Shown: positions 1 through 9,286, counted from the first letter of the stretch. The stretch is DNA of 22,485 nt from Larix sibirica (GCA_004151065.3 NWUY0300007959.1:81970-104454), one strand, 5' to 3'. Program-made: numbers and translations. Notes: generated from the sequence alone by a model not told the origin.

Positions 1-820
1 TGGGTAAGACTCCCTAATTTACCTTTGCATTTTTATACTCCCTATTTTTTACCCACCATTGGCAATGTGTTGGGAAGGTTTATCAAGATTGATACAGACT
101 GTATTTTGAAGGGCTTCTTCACTTACGCCCGCATTTGTGTTGAAATCGACCTCAGGTAAGGGTTACCAGATAAGATCTTTATCGATGGGACTGAGGAGGA
201 TCCTTACATGCAGCTGATTGATTATGAGAATACCGCCTTCAGGTTCCGTTCATGTCAACAAACAGGGAACCTATAGGCATCTTGTCCTATATCCCCAGCC
301 CCTCCCTCGTCCTTTGGGCCATGGAAGAAGGCCAACGGGTGGCAAGATCCCAAACCCCGCAAAAGTCGCGCGACCGTCATCTACGGACGACAATCAGCAA
401 CATAAAGAATCTTCTGACCCTCCGCCATCAACAAATCCTTTACATCCCCCGACATATGAGCAACAACCAACTGAGGAATTAATTCACAAGCCCTCGGTCT
501 CAGTTCATCGTCCGAAATCAATAGAAATTCCGACTTCAGACCCCACATCTCAGTCGGGGCAATCTCCCCCTGTACTTGTTGAACCAAATGATATGATCAT
601 GGCCATAGCTTCGCTTTCAGGGGCTCAGAAACGTCGTCATGAATCGGATCATTCAGACAGTGATAAGGAAGCACATGCAATCCCTCCAGTTCACGGTGAT
701 GGAATACCCCCAAACCAGTTGGCCTTGGTGGAGAATACTGTTGCACCTCCCAGTTCCACAGGTTGGATTGATGTTCGTAAGAAAAAGGAAAAGAAGGAGT
801 TTCCTCGGTCCACTCAATGA
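1..820 (+). pseudogene. LINE ORF1 (DUF4283/zinc-knuckle gag-like) remnant, frameshifted
   Basis: ORF1 proteins of plant LINEs bind the element RNA; they combine a DUF4283-type domain with a CCHC zinc knuckle. Reading frame 1 from base 1 gives a typical DUF4283 C-terminal half: WVRLPNLPLHFY, then IGNVLGRFIKIDTD, TYARICVEIDL and QLIDYENTAFR. It is followed by a decayed knuckle near 241-290, where an expected Cys reads Phe, the His reads Asn, and only the motif SCQQTGNL survives before a stop. In-frame stops are TAA at 157-159 and TAG at 274-276. The frame then shifts, and a Pro/Ser-rich, charged tail continues in frame 2 (open 218-820), ending GWIDVRKKKEKKEF, the basic end usual for these proteins. 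It cannot give a complete protein. The start lies upstream of the window. Confidence 0.65.
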
Positions 821-1050
821 TCCGATCCTCTCTCCTGGTCTTAGTCTCGTGTTATGTTGTTTTTCTTGTGCATCCCTTGTGGATCTCTTCCAGCACAAGG
901 GAATCTTCAGGGGTTTCCCCGCTTCTTTTTGGGGGTTTTGTTTCCCATCGTCTTGTCCTTTACGAGCAAGGATGGAAGCATTTTTGTAACACTATGTATA
1001 AGTTGCCTGGTTGAATATAAGGATTTACTCTCTTACTTACAAAAAAAAAA
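1..1050 (+). mobile_element. LINE (L1-clade) 3' portion: ORF1 joined directly to 3' UTR and A-tail
   Basis: The left part reads as a plant LINE ORF1 and the right part as a LINE 3' UTR. The UTR-like stretch (about 821-1040) runs into ten A residues at 1041-1050, which I take as the element's poly(A) tail. No endonuclease, reverse transcriptase or RNase H sequence lies between the ORF1 end (stop at 818-820) and the tail, although an autonomous plant LINE carries a long ORF2 there. The element is therefore internally deleted or a non-autonomous derivative. Its 5' end lies outside the window, so length and target-site duplication cannot be judged. The assignment rests on motif recognition only. 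Confidence 0.6.
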
Positions 1051-2175
1051 CTTTTCAATATAAATATATAAAAAAATGTTTATCTTATTCATTTCATTAG
1101 GTTTGGTTCATTTATCTATGTTCTTTCTCCTTTGAATTAAGTAATCAAAACATTCTTGTCTGAGCATGAGATATGATGCTTGGGGTGGAAAGGAAGCCTA
1201 AAAAAACCGAGACAAGGTAAAGTTGAGTAGATGGGAGAGCACTAAACTAAGAGAACATTATCAGCAAATATTGTTGTAAATATAATACAATATCTATGAA
1301 TTTAAGTATGATATTCATATATTTTCAATTGTAATACCTTATAAACATACAATTTAGAGGTAAGACGTATTGATTAAATTATTATTTGTAGCTTTCAATC
1401 CAAATTCAATGGTCCAAGCATGTTCATTCCTCCTTTACAATAAAAATTACATTTTAATACATGACATTTTATACTGCGTCAAACATTAAGAAACATTGTT
1501 ACTAACTTAGATCAACATAAGTTCTTAAAAGGCCATTAATATTTAATGTCAATTTATTGTAAAATAATTTACTCCACTGCCACTTTTTTCTCTCACAATT
1601 GTAAAAACACTTCTCAATTGAGAAGTGTTTTCTTAGGTTGGTTTGTCAATTGTACACCTATTCTAAAAGACGATATTGCTATTCATTTCAATTATGTATC
1701 TATTCAATTTTTCCTCCAACATTTTATTGCACCTTTTGGGGTGATTGCTAGTGTAATTCATTTCTCAAGTGTATAAAAGCCACAACTTGTAGTTAACTCT
1801 CTTTCATTTGTTGACCCGAAAAACCAACAAACTCATAGTTTGTATTTCTTTTAACTTTTCATTAATTTTGAACCTTTTAATTTATCAAGAATCGAGAGAA
1901 CATAATACCACATAACTTCTCGCCTCTATTTCCTTTCCTTTGATTACTTGGAAAATAAAACCATTTAAAGTAGAAATAACCGTGGCCTTATGTTGAGCTT
2001 AAAACAACACATAGCCAATGCCTATGACTTAGGTTGCATGCTAAATATTAAGGTCTATCACAATAAATACATTTTACTTATAACAATTCTAAATAATATA
2101 ATATTAAGCTTATTTTATGGATTAGTTTCCAGCGAAAAAAAAACTACTATTGATATTCAAAATAGAATCAAATAG
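1051..2175. other. AT-rich intergenic stretch, no gene recognised
   Basis: I see no credible coding sequence here. The short open frames at 1546-1776 and 1990-2175 are low-complexity translations of AT-rich DNA and match no family I know. The only structural feature is the perfect palindrome at 1604-1631. Confidence 0.6.
1604..1631. repeat. Perfect 28-bp palindrome
   Basis: The half-site AAAACACTTCTCAA is followed immediately by its exact reverse complement TTGAGAAGTGTTTT, with no loop and symmetry centred between 1617 and 1618. It could form a hairpin or cruciform. No terminal inverted repeats, flanking target duplication or gene context tell what it does. Confidence 0.85.
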
Positions 2176-2552
2176 TACAAANAGTACAAAGATAAGCTTG
2201 ATTCTACAGCCGAATCGAAACAGCATATATACATCCATAAGATACAAAACCCATCAACAATAATCCCGCCATATATGAGCATGACAATGCTGCTGAAACC
2301 ACATTTCTAAAGGCCAAAAAAATCAAACCATCTAAGAACATAAAGTCCCTACAGATACCATATAGCAAAAATGCAAAATAGCTACAGCTTGAAGCCCACA
2401 AACTGTACAAAGTACTGAGATATTTCAGCAGGGATCAGTCAAAAAAGTAGAGATCGCCACTATCCTGGAGGCTATTGTCGCACCAATCCTCCCAAATCAA
2501 CAGACCTTCCGAACCAGATAGAGCTTGTTTAGATAATTTGTCTACAAGAGCA
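2176..2552 (-). mobile_element. 5'-truncated LINE: RNase H C-terminus plus 3' UTR
   Basis: On the minus strand, the segment from about 2552 downward reads NALVDKLSKQALSG and then a Trp/Asp-rich tail (LIWEDWCDNSLQDSGDL), before a stop near 2443. The D-x-L-[SA]-K-x-[AG]-L pattern is the last helix of the RNase H domain that ends ORF2 in many plant LINEs. The following roughly 250 bases would be the element's 3' UTR. The 3' end (lowest coordinate) shows TTTGTACT twice around the ambiguous base at 2182 rather than a clean A-tail. I found no convincing target-site duplication. Everything upstream in the element is missing, as expected for a 5'-truncated insertion. Confidence 0.5.
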
Positions 2553-2903
2553 TTATTTTATGGAGTAGTTTATTTATTCTACTTTTTGGACTTTTCGATA
2601 GTTTTTTATTTGAATTTGGTAAATTAGTTTTTGATAAATTTAAATTTGGAAGTGTTTAAATTGTGTTTTTGAATCCATAAATAGATTCAACACCCTCAAA
2701 TACCCCTATGTCACTCTTAATATGCAATTTCCACAATTAAAATAATGACTCTAATTTTTTTTAAAGATTTCCAACAAAATCCAAATAAAACAAATCATAA
2801 AATTTAACCATCCAAAATGTAAAATATTTAAACTACCAACTACTCCTTATTTTATTAACTACCAACTACCCATCTGTTCTTGTCTATTTATATTTGTATT
2901 TGT
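2553..2903. other. AT-rich spacer, nothing recognised
   Basis: Homopolymer-rich sequence between a LINE fragment and a tandem repeat. No gene, RNA or element border is visible. Confidence 0.6.
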
Positions 2904-3263
2904 ATATGTATGAGAATTAAACATATCAATTGACCTAATTTTGAATTTTTTTTGGTAACATATGAATTTATTATCCCCATTCAAAAGTAATTGTGAAGAT
3001 GCCATCATGTGCCAAAATATCATATGGTCAATAAGAATTATTAACAAGAAGAAACGTGTGGCCCGTGGGTAAAAGTATATCATATGTATGGGAATTAAAT
3101 CTATGACTTGACCTAATTTTGACTATTTTTTTCGATATGTACATATGAATTTATTATCCCAATTTAAAAGTAATGGTGAAGATGCATCATGTGCCCCCAA
3201 ATATCTTATGGTCAATGAAAATTATTAATAATAACAAGAAAATACGTGTGGATAAAAGTATAT
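2904..3263. repeat. Two-copy direct tandem repeat, unit about 178 bp
   Basis: Copy 1 (2904-3080) and copy 2 (3082-3263) share ATATGTATG at the start, then TTGACCTAATTTTGA, CATATGAATTTATTATCCC, a CATCATGTGCC block, TATGGTCAAT, an ACGTGTG block and AAAAGTATAT at the end, in the same order and spacing. They differ by substitutions and small indels, so the duplication is not recent. The unit is non-coding in both strands. Confidence 0.85.
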
Positions 3264-3610
3264 TTACATACCAATTGTACGTTATTTTAATTATAAGTTT
3301 CCATATGGGGACGAGCATGTGCTCTTGTAACAAAGTGTTTCGGAGCATCTTATATTTTATTTAACGCTCCATCCTCGACTATATGCAATTTGTAATATAA
3401 GGATTACGCTGGAAGCAGCATATCTTCTGTAAATCTAGGCATATCTCTTGTAAATTTAGTAGTAATTTTTTTTAGCTATTATGTTTTGATATAAGTTTCT
3501 AAACTGAAGAAATGATAATAATTTATTATTTAAGATTTAGTTCCAATTATTATTAGAAAAAATAAATAAAATTATAAAGTTGTGACAATTTTTTTTTAAT
3601 ATTAATAAAA
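3264..3610. other. AT-rich spacer, nothing recognised
   Basis: Poly-A and poly-T tracts with no open frame that resembles a protein. It ends abruptly where the LINE-derived RNase H sequence begins near 3617, a likely 5'-truncation junction. Confidence 0.55.
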
Positions 3611-3616
3611 ATGATT

Positions 3617-4019
3617 AAGTGGAGAGGCAGGTGAGGGGTTCTCTATGATCCTAGAGGAAATAAGGTACTGACTTATGCATGGGGTATTGGAGGAGCTTCT
3701 AAGTTTCTAACAATCAAGCAGGGATCCTTGCTCTTTGGAAAGGCCTCCAAACAACCAAAGAGCATGGAGTGTCGAACCTAATAGTCGTGGGGGCTCTATC
3801 TATCATTTGTTTCATAAAGAACAAGAGCAAGCCAAGAGCTTTTTGCTTCAGAAGGAGCCTCAGAAGAATACAAAGCATCATTGAGTTTCTCCATCAGGTC
3901 ACTACCTTCCACGTTCTAAGGGACCTTAACAAGGTGGTAGATGCATTGGCAAACGAAGGGAGTTTTATGAAAAATGGTGAATATAAGGAAAATGGGGGAG
4001 CACTTGCACTCATCACATC
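3617..4019 (+). pseudogene. LINE RNase H domain (RVT_3-like) relic, 5'-truncated
   Basis: This is the C-terminal RNase H domain of a plant LINE ORF2, which degrades RNA in the RNA-DNA hybrid. Frame 2 gives GGVLYDPRGNKVLTYAWGIG. A one-base shift near 3705-3712 moves the homology to frame 1, which reads NNQAGILALWKGLQ, TKEHGVSNLIVVG, a stretch with IQSIIEFLHQVTTFHV and finally RDLNKVVDALANEG. This order (first strand, A-L-W-K-G-L helix, G-V-S-N-L strand, H-V-x-R-x-x-N-x-V-x-D-x-L-A-N-E) is diagnostic. The usual Gly-Asp-Ser after the third strand reads Gly-Ala-Leu, so a catalytic Asp is lost. With the frameshift, that makes activity very unlikely. The rest of ORF2 is missing upstream. Confidence 0.75.
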
Positions 4020-5199
4020 CCCTACGCTTAAGGTAGTCCTTGGCCCTTTCGAAATGACAAGTAATAAATTTCGTTGGAAGGCGCATGATCATATCCATGT
4101 GCCCCCATATCCAACCTACCTATATTTTCATCATGTTATAAACCATGGCGTATGTATTTCCCACGTCACATGTGGTTTCCTTAGCATGGCATAGGCAGAC
4201 ATGACTAACAATGATTTGGCTCAGGGAGTAGGGGCTATTAAGTTTATGGTTATGGTTGAGAAGCTGGTATCTGTGATGAAGGTGACTTGGGAGATAGACG
4301 CTCTTGTCACTCACTTTGTCGACTTTGATTGCCTTGCTCTGTGTATTCTGCATTTGACTTGGTTGATAGGAGATTTCAGTCTAGACAATAGGAGAATTAT
4401 TGGGTTCAACACCTTCTACGCGTCTGTTTTCATCTTGGCATTCACTAGTTCGTGGTGGCGTGAGTCTGGCTTTCGACAACATCGGGCTTGGGGAGCTGGT
4501 CATCCTTGCAGGAAGGAAGTGGTCTTCATTCCATAAGGACAACGGTTCTAGGATCCGAATCACCTCCATGGAAGCGACAAGCCTCTTTCCTGGTTCCATT
4601 CTCATCTTCCTAGTTTTTCCTAGTGTAGTTTTCCTCTTAGCAATGTTTTATTTCCTCTTATGGCTCATGTTGTGTTCCTTTGGGATGGGTAATTACAGTA
4701 ACTCAGTTTATTTAAGTAAGAATTTGGGTGGGTTATCGATTCGTAGGCCGGTTTGGAATTTTTTTGTTGTGGACATAAGCACTGTTTGTTTCTGGTTAGA
4801 TGTTGAGAACCCCAGTTATGATGCAATTCTCTACATGGTGATGACCCTATTATTGCATGACCCTGCCTATAAGCTGAATTTGGTCATCCCGGTTTCACTC
4901 CAAGGGAAGTTCGCATGCACTAAAAACCCTCTATTGATTTTTCGATCCATCCTTGTTTTGTCAATTTTGTATTCTAGTATGAACACAAGTCAGGGAACTC
5001 CCTATAAATCTTGTTCCCTTTCATCCCTGAGTGTTGTCATCTTTGATTTGGGCTTCTCAACTATCCAACCTCTAAGCTTCGGGTCAATTCCTTGCATCAT
5101 AATGGGCCTCTCTATCCAACACCTACATGTATTTTACAAGGACTTAGGAAGCATCACGCTCCAAATAATCAAGCCTCAATCTCAAAAGGAACCATAGGA
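4020..5199 (+). other. Long open stretch downstream of the LINE RNase H, identity unknown
   Basis: Frame 1 continues from the RNase H relic to 4536 with only one stop (TAG at 4192-4194). The second part (4201-4536) encodes 111 residues, including MVMVEKLVSVMKVTWEID and DNRRIIGFNTFYASVF. A second frame is open from ATG 4400 to the stop ending at 5197 (265 codons); its product is hydrophobic around residues 65-95 (LIFLVFPSVVFLLAMFYFLLW). I recognise neither product. The base composition is noticeably less AT-rich than the flanks, which suggests the whole segment came in with the LINE, either as its 3' region or as a passenger sequence. It could simply be a 3' UTR with chance openness; a real protein is not established. 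Confidence 0.35.
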
Positions 5200-5378
5200 G
5201 CTATCACAAAACAATATGTATGCACCGTAATTAATCTATTTTGATGTTTTGTAAAGCAACATTAATTTTGGGAGTTTTTTGGAAGCGGTATACCAACTTT
5301 GTGTATGAAAGTAGTAGGGAAGAATCTTGAAAATCTCATTTAGATAGTGATATGGTAAGAAACAAAATACTACAAAAG
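5200..5378. other. Spacer between LINE-derived region and SINE-like relic
   Basis: Short AT-rich stretch without recognisable coding or structural features. The LINE 3' end probably falls here or slightly upstream, but no A-tail marks it. Confidence 0.4.
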
Positions 5379-5660
5379 TTTTTTTTTATAACCGGGGGAA
5401 CTCTCCAATCATTCTAGTGAGCATCGTCAACCGCACCTGCTGGAAATACAAACCCACGAGCCGGGGCCAGCCTAAATTTGGAACCTGACATAATCAACAG
5501 AAGTGTGGAGCCTACCACCGCGGTCACACAAGATCGCAAGCTTGCAGGAATCGAACCTGAACTCTCGTGAGGGTATCCTTCATAACTCACCGTTGGCTCC
5601 AAGACCTCAGCCCAAACTATTGCGTAGTGGAGAGGTGGACTTGGTGCTTCCCCTTTATGT
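5379..5660 (-). mobile_element. tRNA-derived SINE-like relic
   Basis: On the minus strand, a perfect RNA polymerase III B box, GGTTCGATTCC, lies at 5557-5547. A tRNA-like A-box region (TTGGAGCCAACGGTG) lies 32 bases upstream at about 5602-5590. This spacing and the ACGGTGAGTT/GGTTCGATTCC pairing resemble tRNA-derived plant SINEs. About 150 bases of body follow, ending in a nine-A tail (plus-strand T at 5379-5387). AAAATACT occurs beside both ends (5364-5371 and 5667-5674) and may be an 8-bp target duplication, but it is low in complexity. The A box is imperfect. The piece is less AT-rich than its surroundings, consistent with insertion. Confidence 0.5.
5547..5602 (-). promoter_or_regulatory. 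Internal Pol III promoter (A and B boxes) of the SINE-like relic
   Basis: The B box matches the consensus GGTTCRANNCC exactly. The A-box region is weaker. The 32-base gap is within the usual range for tRNA-type promoters. Confidence 0.45.
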
Positions 5661-5674
5661 AATAAAAAAATACT

Positions 5675-6300
5675 TATTCTTTAGAAAAAAAATGATTAAA
5701 AAAATTTATGAACATCATGATTGACAATTTCCATATCAAATTCCAACCCAGACTCAACCAAAAAAATCTTAAAAGTAAAAATAAAGATTCCTGAAAAGAG
5801 TCAGTGAACAAACTGATTCATATATTCAGAAAATCTATCAGACTTCTGTATTATTAAATCGCCGGCTTCTGATAAAGAAGAAGATCATTACAGTATTAAC
5901 CTACTCCATTAAGAAAACACAAATGCAAACAAGAAATCCGTTTATTTTGAATTTTAAATATCAGGCGACTGGACCAACCTGACAAACCTTACACCGTTTC
6001 CACAAATTTTGTCGGCCATATGTGTATACAGTACTGACATCGAGGGCGAATGCGGCATATTTAGCCAACAGATTTTTTTTATATTTAATTTTCAAAGCTA
6101 TTTAGAGTTGGGCCAATCCATCTGGTTCAAGTGGGGCAATCCTATTTACGAGGCATGCCATAAAAGCACAGTGTGCCGCTTGCAGAGAAGCGACAGGCTT
6201 GAAGCCACGACAAGGCCTCACACATGTGCCCCAAATTTTCTCTGACAAACGTACATACTTTTAACAAGAAAGTAAAAGACAGAAACGGCACGATTAACAA
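5675..6300. other. Gene-free stretch upstream of the membrane protein gene, part likely promoter
   Basis: No coding sequence is recognised. Base composition becomes more balanced from about 6000 onward. A GGCCAATCC (CCAAT-type) motif lies near 6111-6119 and an ACACATGTGC E-box-like motif near 6221-6230. These are short common words, so a promoter role is only suggested by position. Confidence 0.3.
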
Positions 6301-6999
6301 TGGTGGACGGCATGCGCGTGATTCGTGGTAACGAAGAGTTTCTAATTTACTTTATCCTTTTGAACGACTCGAAAACCCAAAAGATGCCCCCGCCCTTCGC
6401 TGTTACGGTAGGGAAAACCGGTTATTCTGCAGATCAGATCACAAATAGTGCCAAATTCGTTTGAATCGCGGCCCGAGTAACTCCTCGTTGAACTTCTGAA
6501 CTCTGTAAAATCATATTTCGCTTTTTGGGATTGTTGGGATCTGTAGGTAATCTGTCTGAATTCAACCTTCTATTGCACCTCGGGTTTTTGTATCTGCAGC
6601 AGTTAGTCAAAGCTGTCAGTGAATTGTTCGGGCGGGCGTTAGCCCGTAGGAGTTCCCAGGCTTTTAAATACTAAAAGCGCACTGCTTGAATGCTATGGAG
6701 AAATGAAGAGCAGAGCAGGGATTTGAACTATTGACGTTTGGCATTATCTCTCTTTTAGTATTTGTACATCTGGTTGCTTAGATTCGTAAGCTTGCCTGCT
6801 TGGATTTTTGTGCTTTCTGGCAATGCTGGTTCACAAAATACAAGCATTGAACTGGCGGGCTTTGGACTAAAGAAACAATGGCATAAAGGTTATGGTGCAA
6901 ATAACTAGGCCCATTGGGGTTTTGTTATAAGATGGTCTTTCTTGTTCAGCGCTCTACAGGATTTGGTAAGTAGCTGAGAAGCTTTTGTAGGAACTAACC
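6301..6999 (+). promoter_or_regulatory. Probable 5' UTR and leader intron of the 332-codon gene
   Basis: The sequence before the start codon has the look of a plant leader with an intron. A donor CTGTAG|GTAATC occurs at 6546/6547. A pyrimidine-rich acceptor, TTTCTTGTTCAGCGCTCTACAG, ends at 6959; a second acceptor candidate, CTTTTGTAG, ends at 6990, directly before GAACTAACCATGG. Either choice gives an intron of about 413-444 bases and removes most of the upstream ATG triplets. The transcription start is not visible; it probably lies somewhere in 6330-6500. Confidence 0.35.
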
Positions 7000-7998
7000 A
7001 TGGCAGCACTGGGGGGCTTAGCCATAGGTCTCTGCGTTGTGTTTGGGGTATTTGTACTCGTGTTATTGGCTGAACTCTACTACTTATTTTACTGGAAGTG
7101 TCGGAGTCCTTGGAATATGAGGAGGATAACTAGCATTGCCACTGAATTCACAGAAGGAGGCTTCCACTTCTCTCGTGAAGATGGACTGGTGGGTTCTTTG
7201 AGTTCTCACTCGATGCGAGAAGCAGCAGATCCAGAGTCTTTGGCAAAGCTGTTTCCTATGAGCTCAGATGTTCTTGGCAGCGACAATAGCCTGTACATGC
7301 AAGACGAGCTAGGAGCTTCGAGGGTGCTGTTCACTATCACAGAAGAGACTAAGGAGGACATGGAAGGTCAAGAATCTGTGGGGGATTGTAAGAGTACTTT
7401 CTCTGAATGCCTTTCGCGTTCTGAATCGTTTTCTTCAAATAATAGAGAACGCCGTTATCAGCAGCAGCAGAAACAACTGTGGCAGGATGCATTTTCGATT
7501 GGATTGATCCCACCAAAGCTATGGAGCCAACAAGAGTGGCAAGAATCCCGTTATTGGATGGCCGCTTCCCCATCTCTTCAGCCGATAAATTTCTCAGAGT
7601 TGCCTTCCCGATACGGCAGTTCCCCTCCTTCCTCACCTTGTCGATTCACTTCCTTAAGGCCTCCTTCACCTTTGTCTCCCTTGGCTTCTCCATGGCAAAG
7701 TAACTATGATTCAGTGCCTGCCTCTGCAAGAAATCAACAGAAAAGTTTCTATGCTGTTATTTCAAATCCCATGTATGATGGTAATAAAATCTGGTCCCTG
7801 CCTACTGATTCCTTTGGTACCCATGTTTCATCCCCCTCTCTTCTTGACACTCCCCCCTTAACTCCCATGAGGGCACCTTTAGCAGCTTATTCAATTCCAC
7901 TCTCTACGCCTGTAATGAGCGGCGTTTCATTCTTAACAAATCCCGCAGCGAGTAGCGACTCATCCCCTTCTTCTAACTGCTCTTCTCCTTCTCTGTGA
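7000..7998 (+). CDS. Single-pass membrane-anchored, Ser/Pro-rich plant protein of unknown function
   Basis: A single uninterrupted frame of 332 codons, starting at an ATG in good context (AACCATGGC). Residues 5-32 are strongly hydrophobic with a Tyr/Trp-rich end (LAELYYLFYW) and are followed by basic residues (KCRS, MRR), so a signal anchor with a long cytosolic tail is likely. Residues 109-120 (VLFTITEETKED) resemble a motif I associate with plant-specific uncharacterised transmembrane proteins. Residues 155-182 are Gln/Trp-rich. Residues 205-335 are Ser/Pro-rich with many S-P and T-P sites (PPSPLSPLASPW, DTPPLTP), typical of disordered, proline-directed phosphorylated regions. No enzyme domain is visible. 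The gene has no intron in its coding part, normal codon composition compared with the relics around it, and no coding neighbours. The function is unknown; I am confident it is a real gene. Confidence 0.85.
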   Translation: MAALGGLAIGLCVVFGVFVLVLLAELYYLFYWKCRSPWNMRRITSIATEFTEGGFHFSREDGLVGSLSSHSMREAADPESLAKLFPMSSDVLGSDNSLYMQDELGASRVLFTITEETKEDMEGQESVGDCKSTFSECLSRSESFSSNNRERRYQQQQKQLWQDAFSIGLIPPKLWSQQEWQESRYWMAASPSLQPINFSELPSRYGSSPPSSPCRFTSLRPPSPLSPLASPWQSNYDSVPASARNQQKSFYAVISNPMYDGNKIWSLPTDSFGTHVSSPSLLDTPPLTPMRAPLAAYSIPLSTPVMSGVSFLTNPAASSDSSPSSNCSSPSL

Positions 7999-8260
7999 TA
8001 TTCTTTTCTCTGGACCCAAATGGGAAGGATAAGCAGCTGTGTAGATTGAAAATCTGAGGAATCAGGTCTAGTCTTAGTGTTCACATCTCTGATAACATGT
8101 TCACATCTCTGGTAACAGCATTGAATGCTGCATTGTGAAGTGTATATTGAATGCTGCTGGATATTGAACGACTGTTACATTGCATCGCGAAGTAGATATT
8201 GAACACTTGAATCTTATTATGTTCTTCACTATTTATTACAATAAATGGCTATCAGCAACT
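7999..8260 (+). terminator. 3' UTR with poly(A) signal of the 332-codon gene
   Basis: A canonical AATAAA lies at 8240-8245, about 240 bases after the stop codon, a usual plant 3' UTR length. The UTR contains a 20-bp tandem duplication (8079-8118) and repeated ATTGAATGCTG/ATATTGAAC words (8119-8205). Confidence 0.5.
8079..8118. repeat. 20-bp tandem duplication in the 3' UTR
   Basis: GTTCACATCTCTGATAACAT (8079-8098) is followed by GTTCACATCTCTGGTAACAG (8099-8118), two differences. Confidence 0.85.
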
Positions 8261-9286
8261 TCCTGTTGCAAGATGGGAAAAGTGGCATTCTCTAGCCATG
8301 GAATAGTTAGTTTAAAATCCATGTACAGCAGATTCCGATGATGATTAAAAACGAGATCTCCAAGACTCATGTCTTTATCTGCAGAGCAAATGTGAAAAGC
8401 GCGGCTTTGTGTTATTCCATTTACTGTAGCTTCATTCAATGATTGGTAGTTCTCCAGCATTCCTGCTGGAGGCTTCTTTTCCGAAAAGATGTGCTCAAAC
8501 TATTCAGACAATATGTCTTGTTTTACAGAACCAGGTGATTCTGTCACTGATCATCTTGTATAATTGTCTCAAAAATGTTTGTCATCAATCCTCCATTATT
8601 TGGATTAATCATGAACTTTTGAACTATCTCTTTATGGGTTTTAATGATTCACAAAAAGCAAAGCACTTTTCAGGACAGGCCATGTTATTTTTATGATTCA
8701 TTTCCTAGTCTTTTGCACCAGGTGGAGCTGGGAAAATATGCTCTGCTCTGTTATATGATAAAATTGCAGAGGAGATTTATGTGTTTGGGTTATGGTTGTA
8801 TGGACACTGTATTGTTGATGTAGCAATATACTTCATATTATGTAGTTTTATATTTTTTTGTTTTTGTTTTGAATAGGTAAAATTTATACTAATTTAGTTA
8901 TTAGATTAATAATAAGGATAATTATCATTAGTTGTCCATTGGTTGTAACTTGGGTGGTTGGGAGGAATCATTGTTGCTCTCCCCACTTTGTAATTATTGT
9001 ATTTCTGGCCATATCTTGATTCTTTACCTAGAATAGGAGGAGTTGGCATTCTCTGGGTGGAGTAGCCTCGATGAACCACCATATTAACAATTATTATTCA
9101 AGAAAAACCATACCACCTTAAATAACTCACTGGTAGTTATAAAAAAACAAACTTTCACTCTTGCCCAAATCAACAAGGTTATCTCATGTTCAACTCCATA
9201 TGATGACTGAATATATATATCCTCTCTTAAACTGTAGGTGGCGGTTTTATTGATGATGCTGGGATCATGATGTTTTCTTTTCTTCT
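8261..9286. other. Intergenic, no gene recognised
   Basis: The short frames here (for example 8439-8696 on the plus strand and 8236-8460 on the minus strand) show no domain or composition typical of proteins. Alternative polyadenylation of the upstream gene could extend into this region. Confidence 0.5.

Noticed and set aside
381-587. Minus-strand 68-codon frame
   Set aside because: Shadow of the LINE ORF1 remnant.
1546-1776. 76-codon open frame overlapping the palindrome
   Set aside because: Hydrophobic, AT-driven composition, no motif, and it runs through the palindrome; more likely chance.
2160-2200. A-run plus TTTGTACT repeats as a clear LINE tail with target duplication
   Set aside because: The A-run is on the wrong strand for the minus-strand LINE and no duplicated flank was found, so the 3' end is only approximate.
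6009-6245. 78-codon frame upstream of the membrane protein gene
   Set aside because: Lies in the presumed promoter, no domain, poor start context.
7349-7636. 95-codon open frame on the minus strand within the membrane protein gene
   Set aside because: Antisense shadow of a well-supported coding sequence, no recognisable domain.
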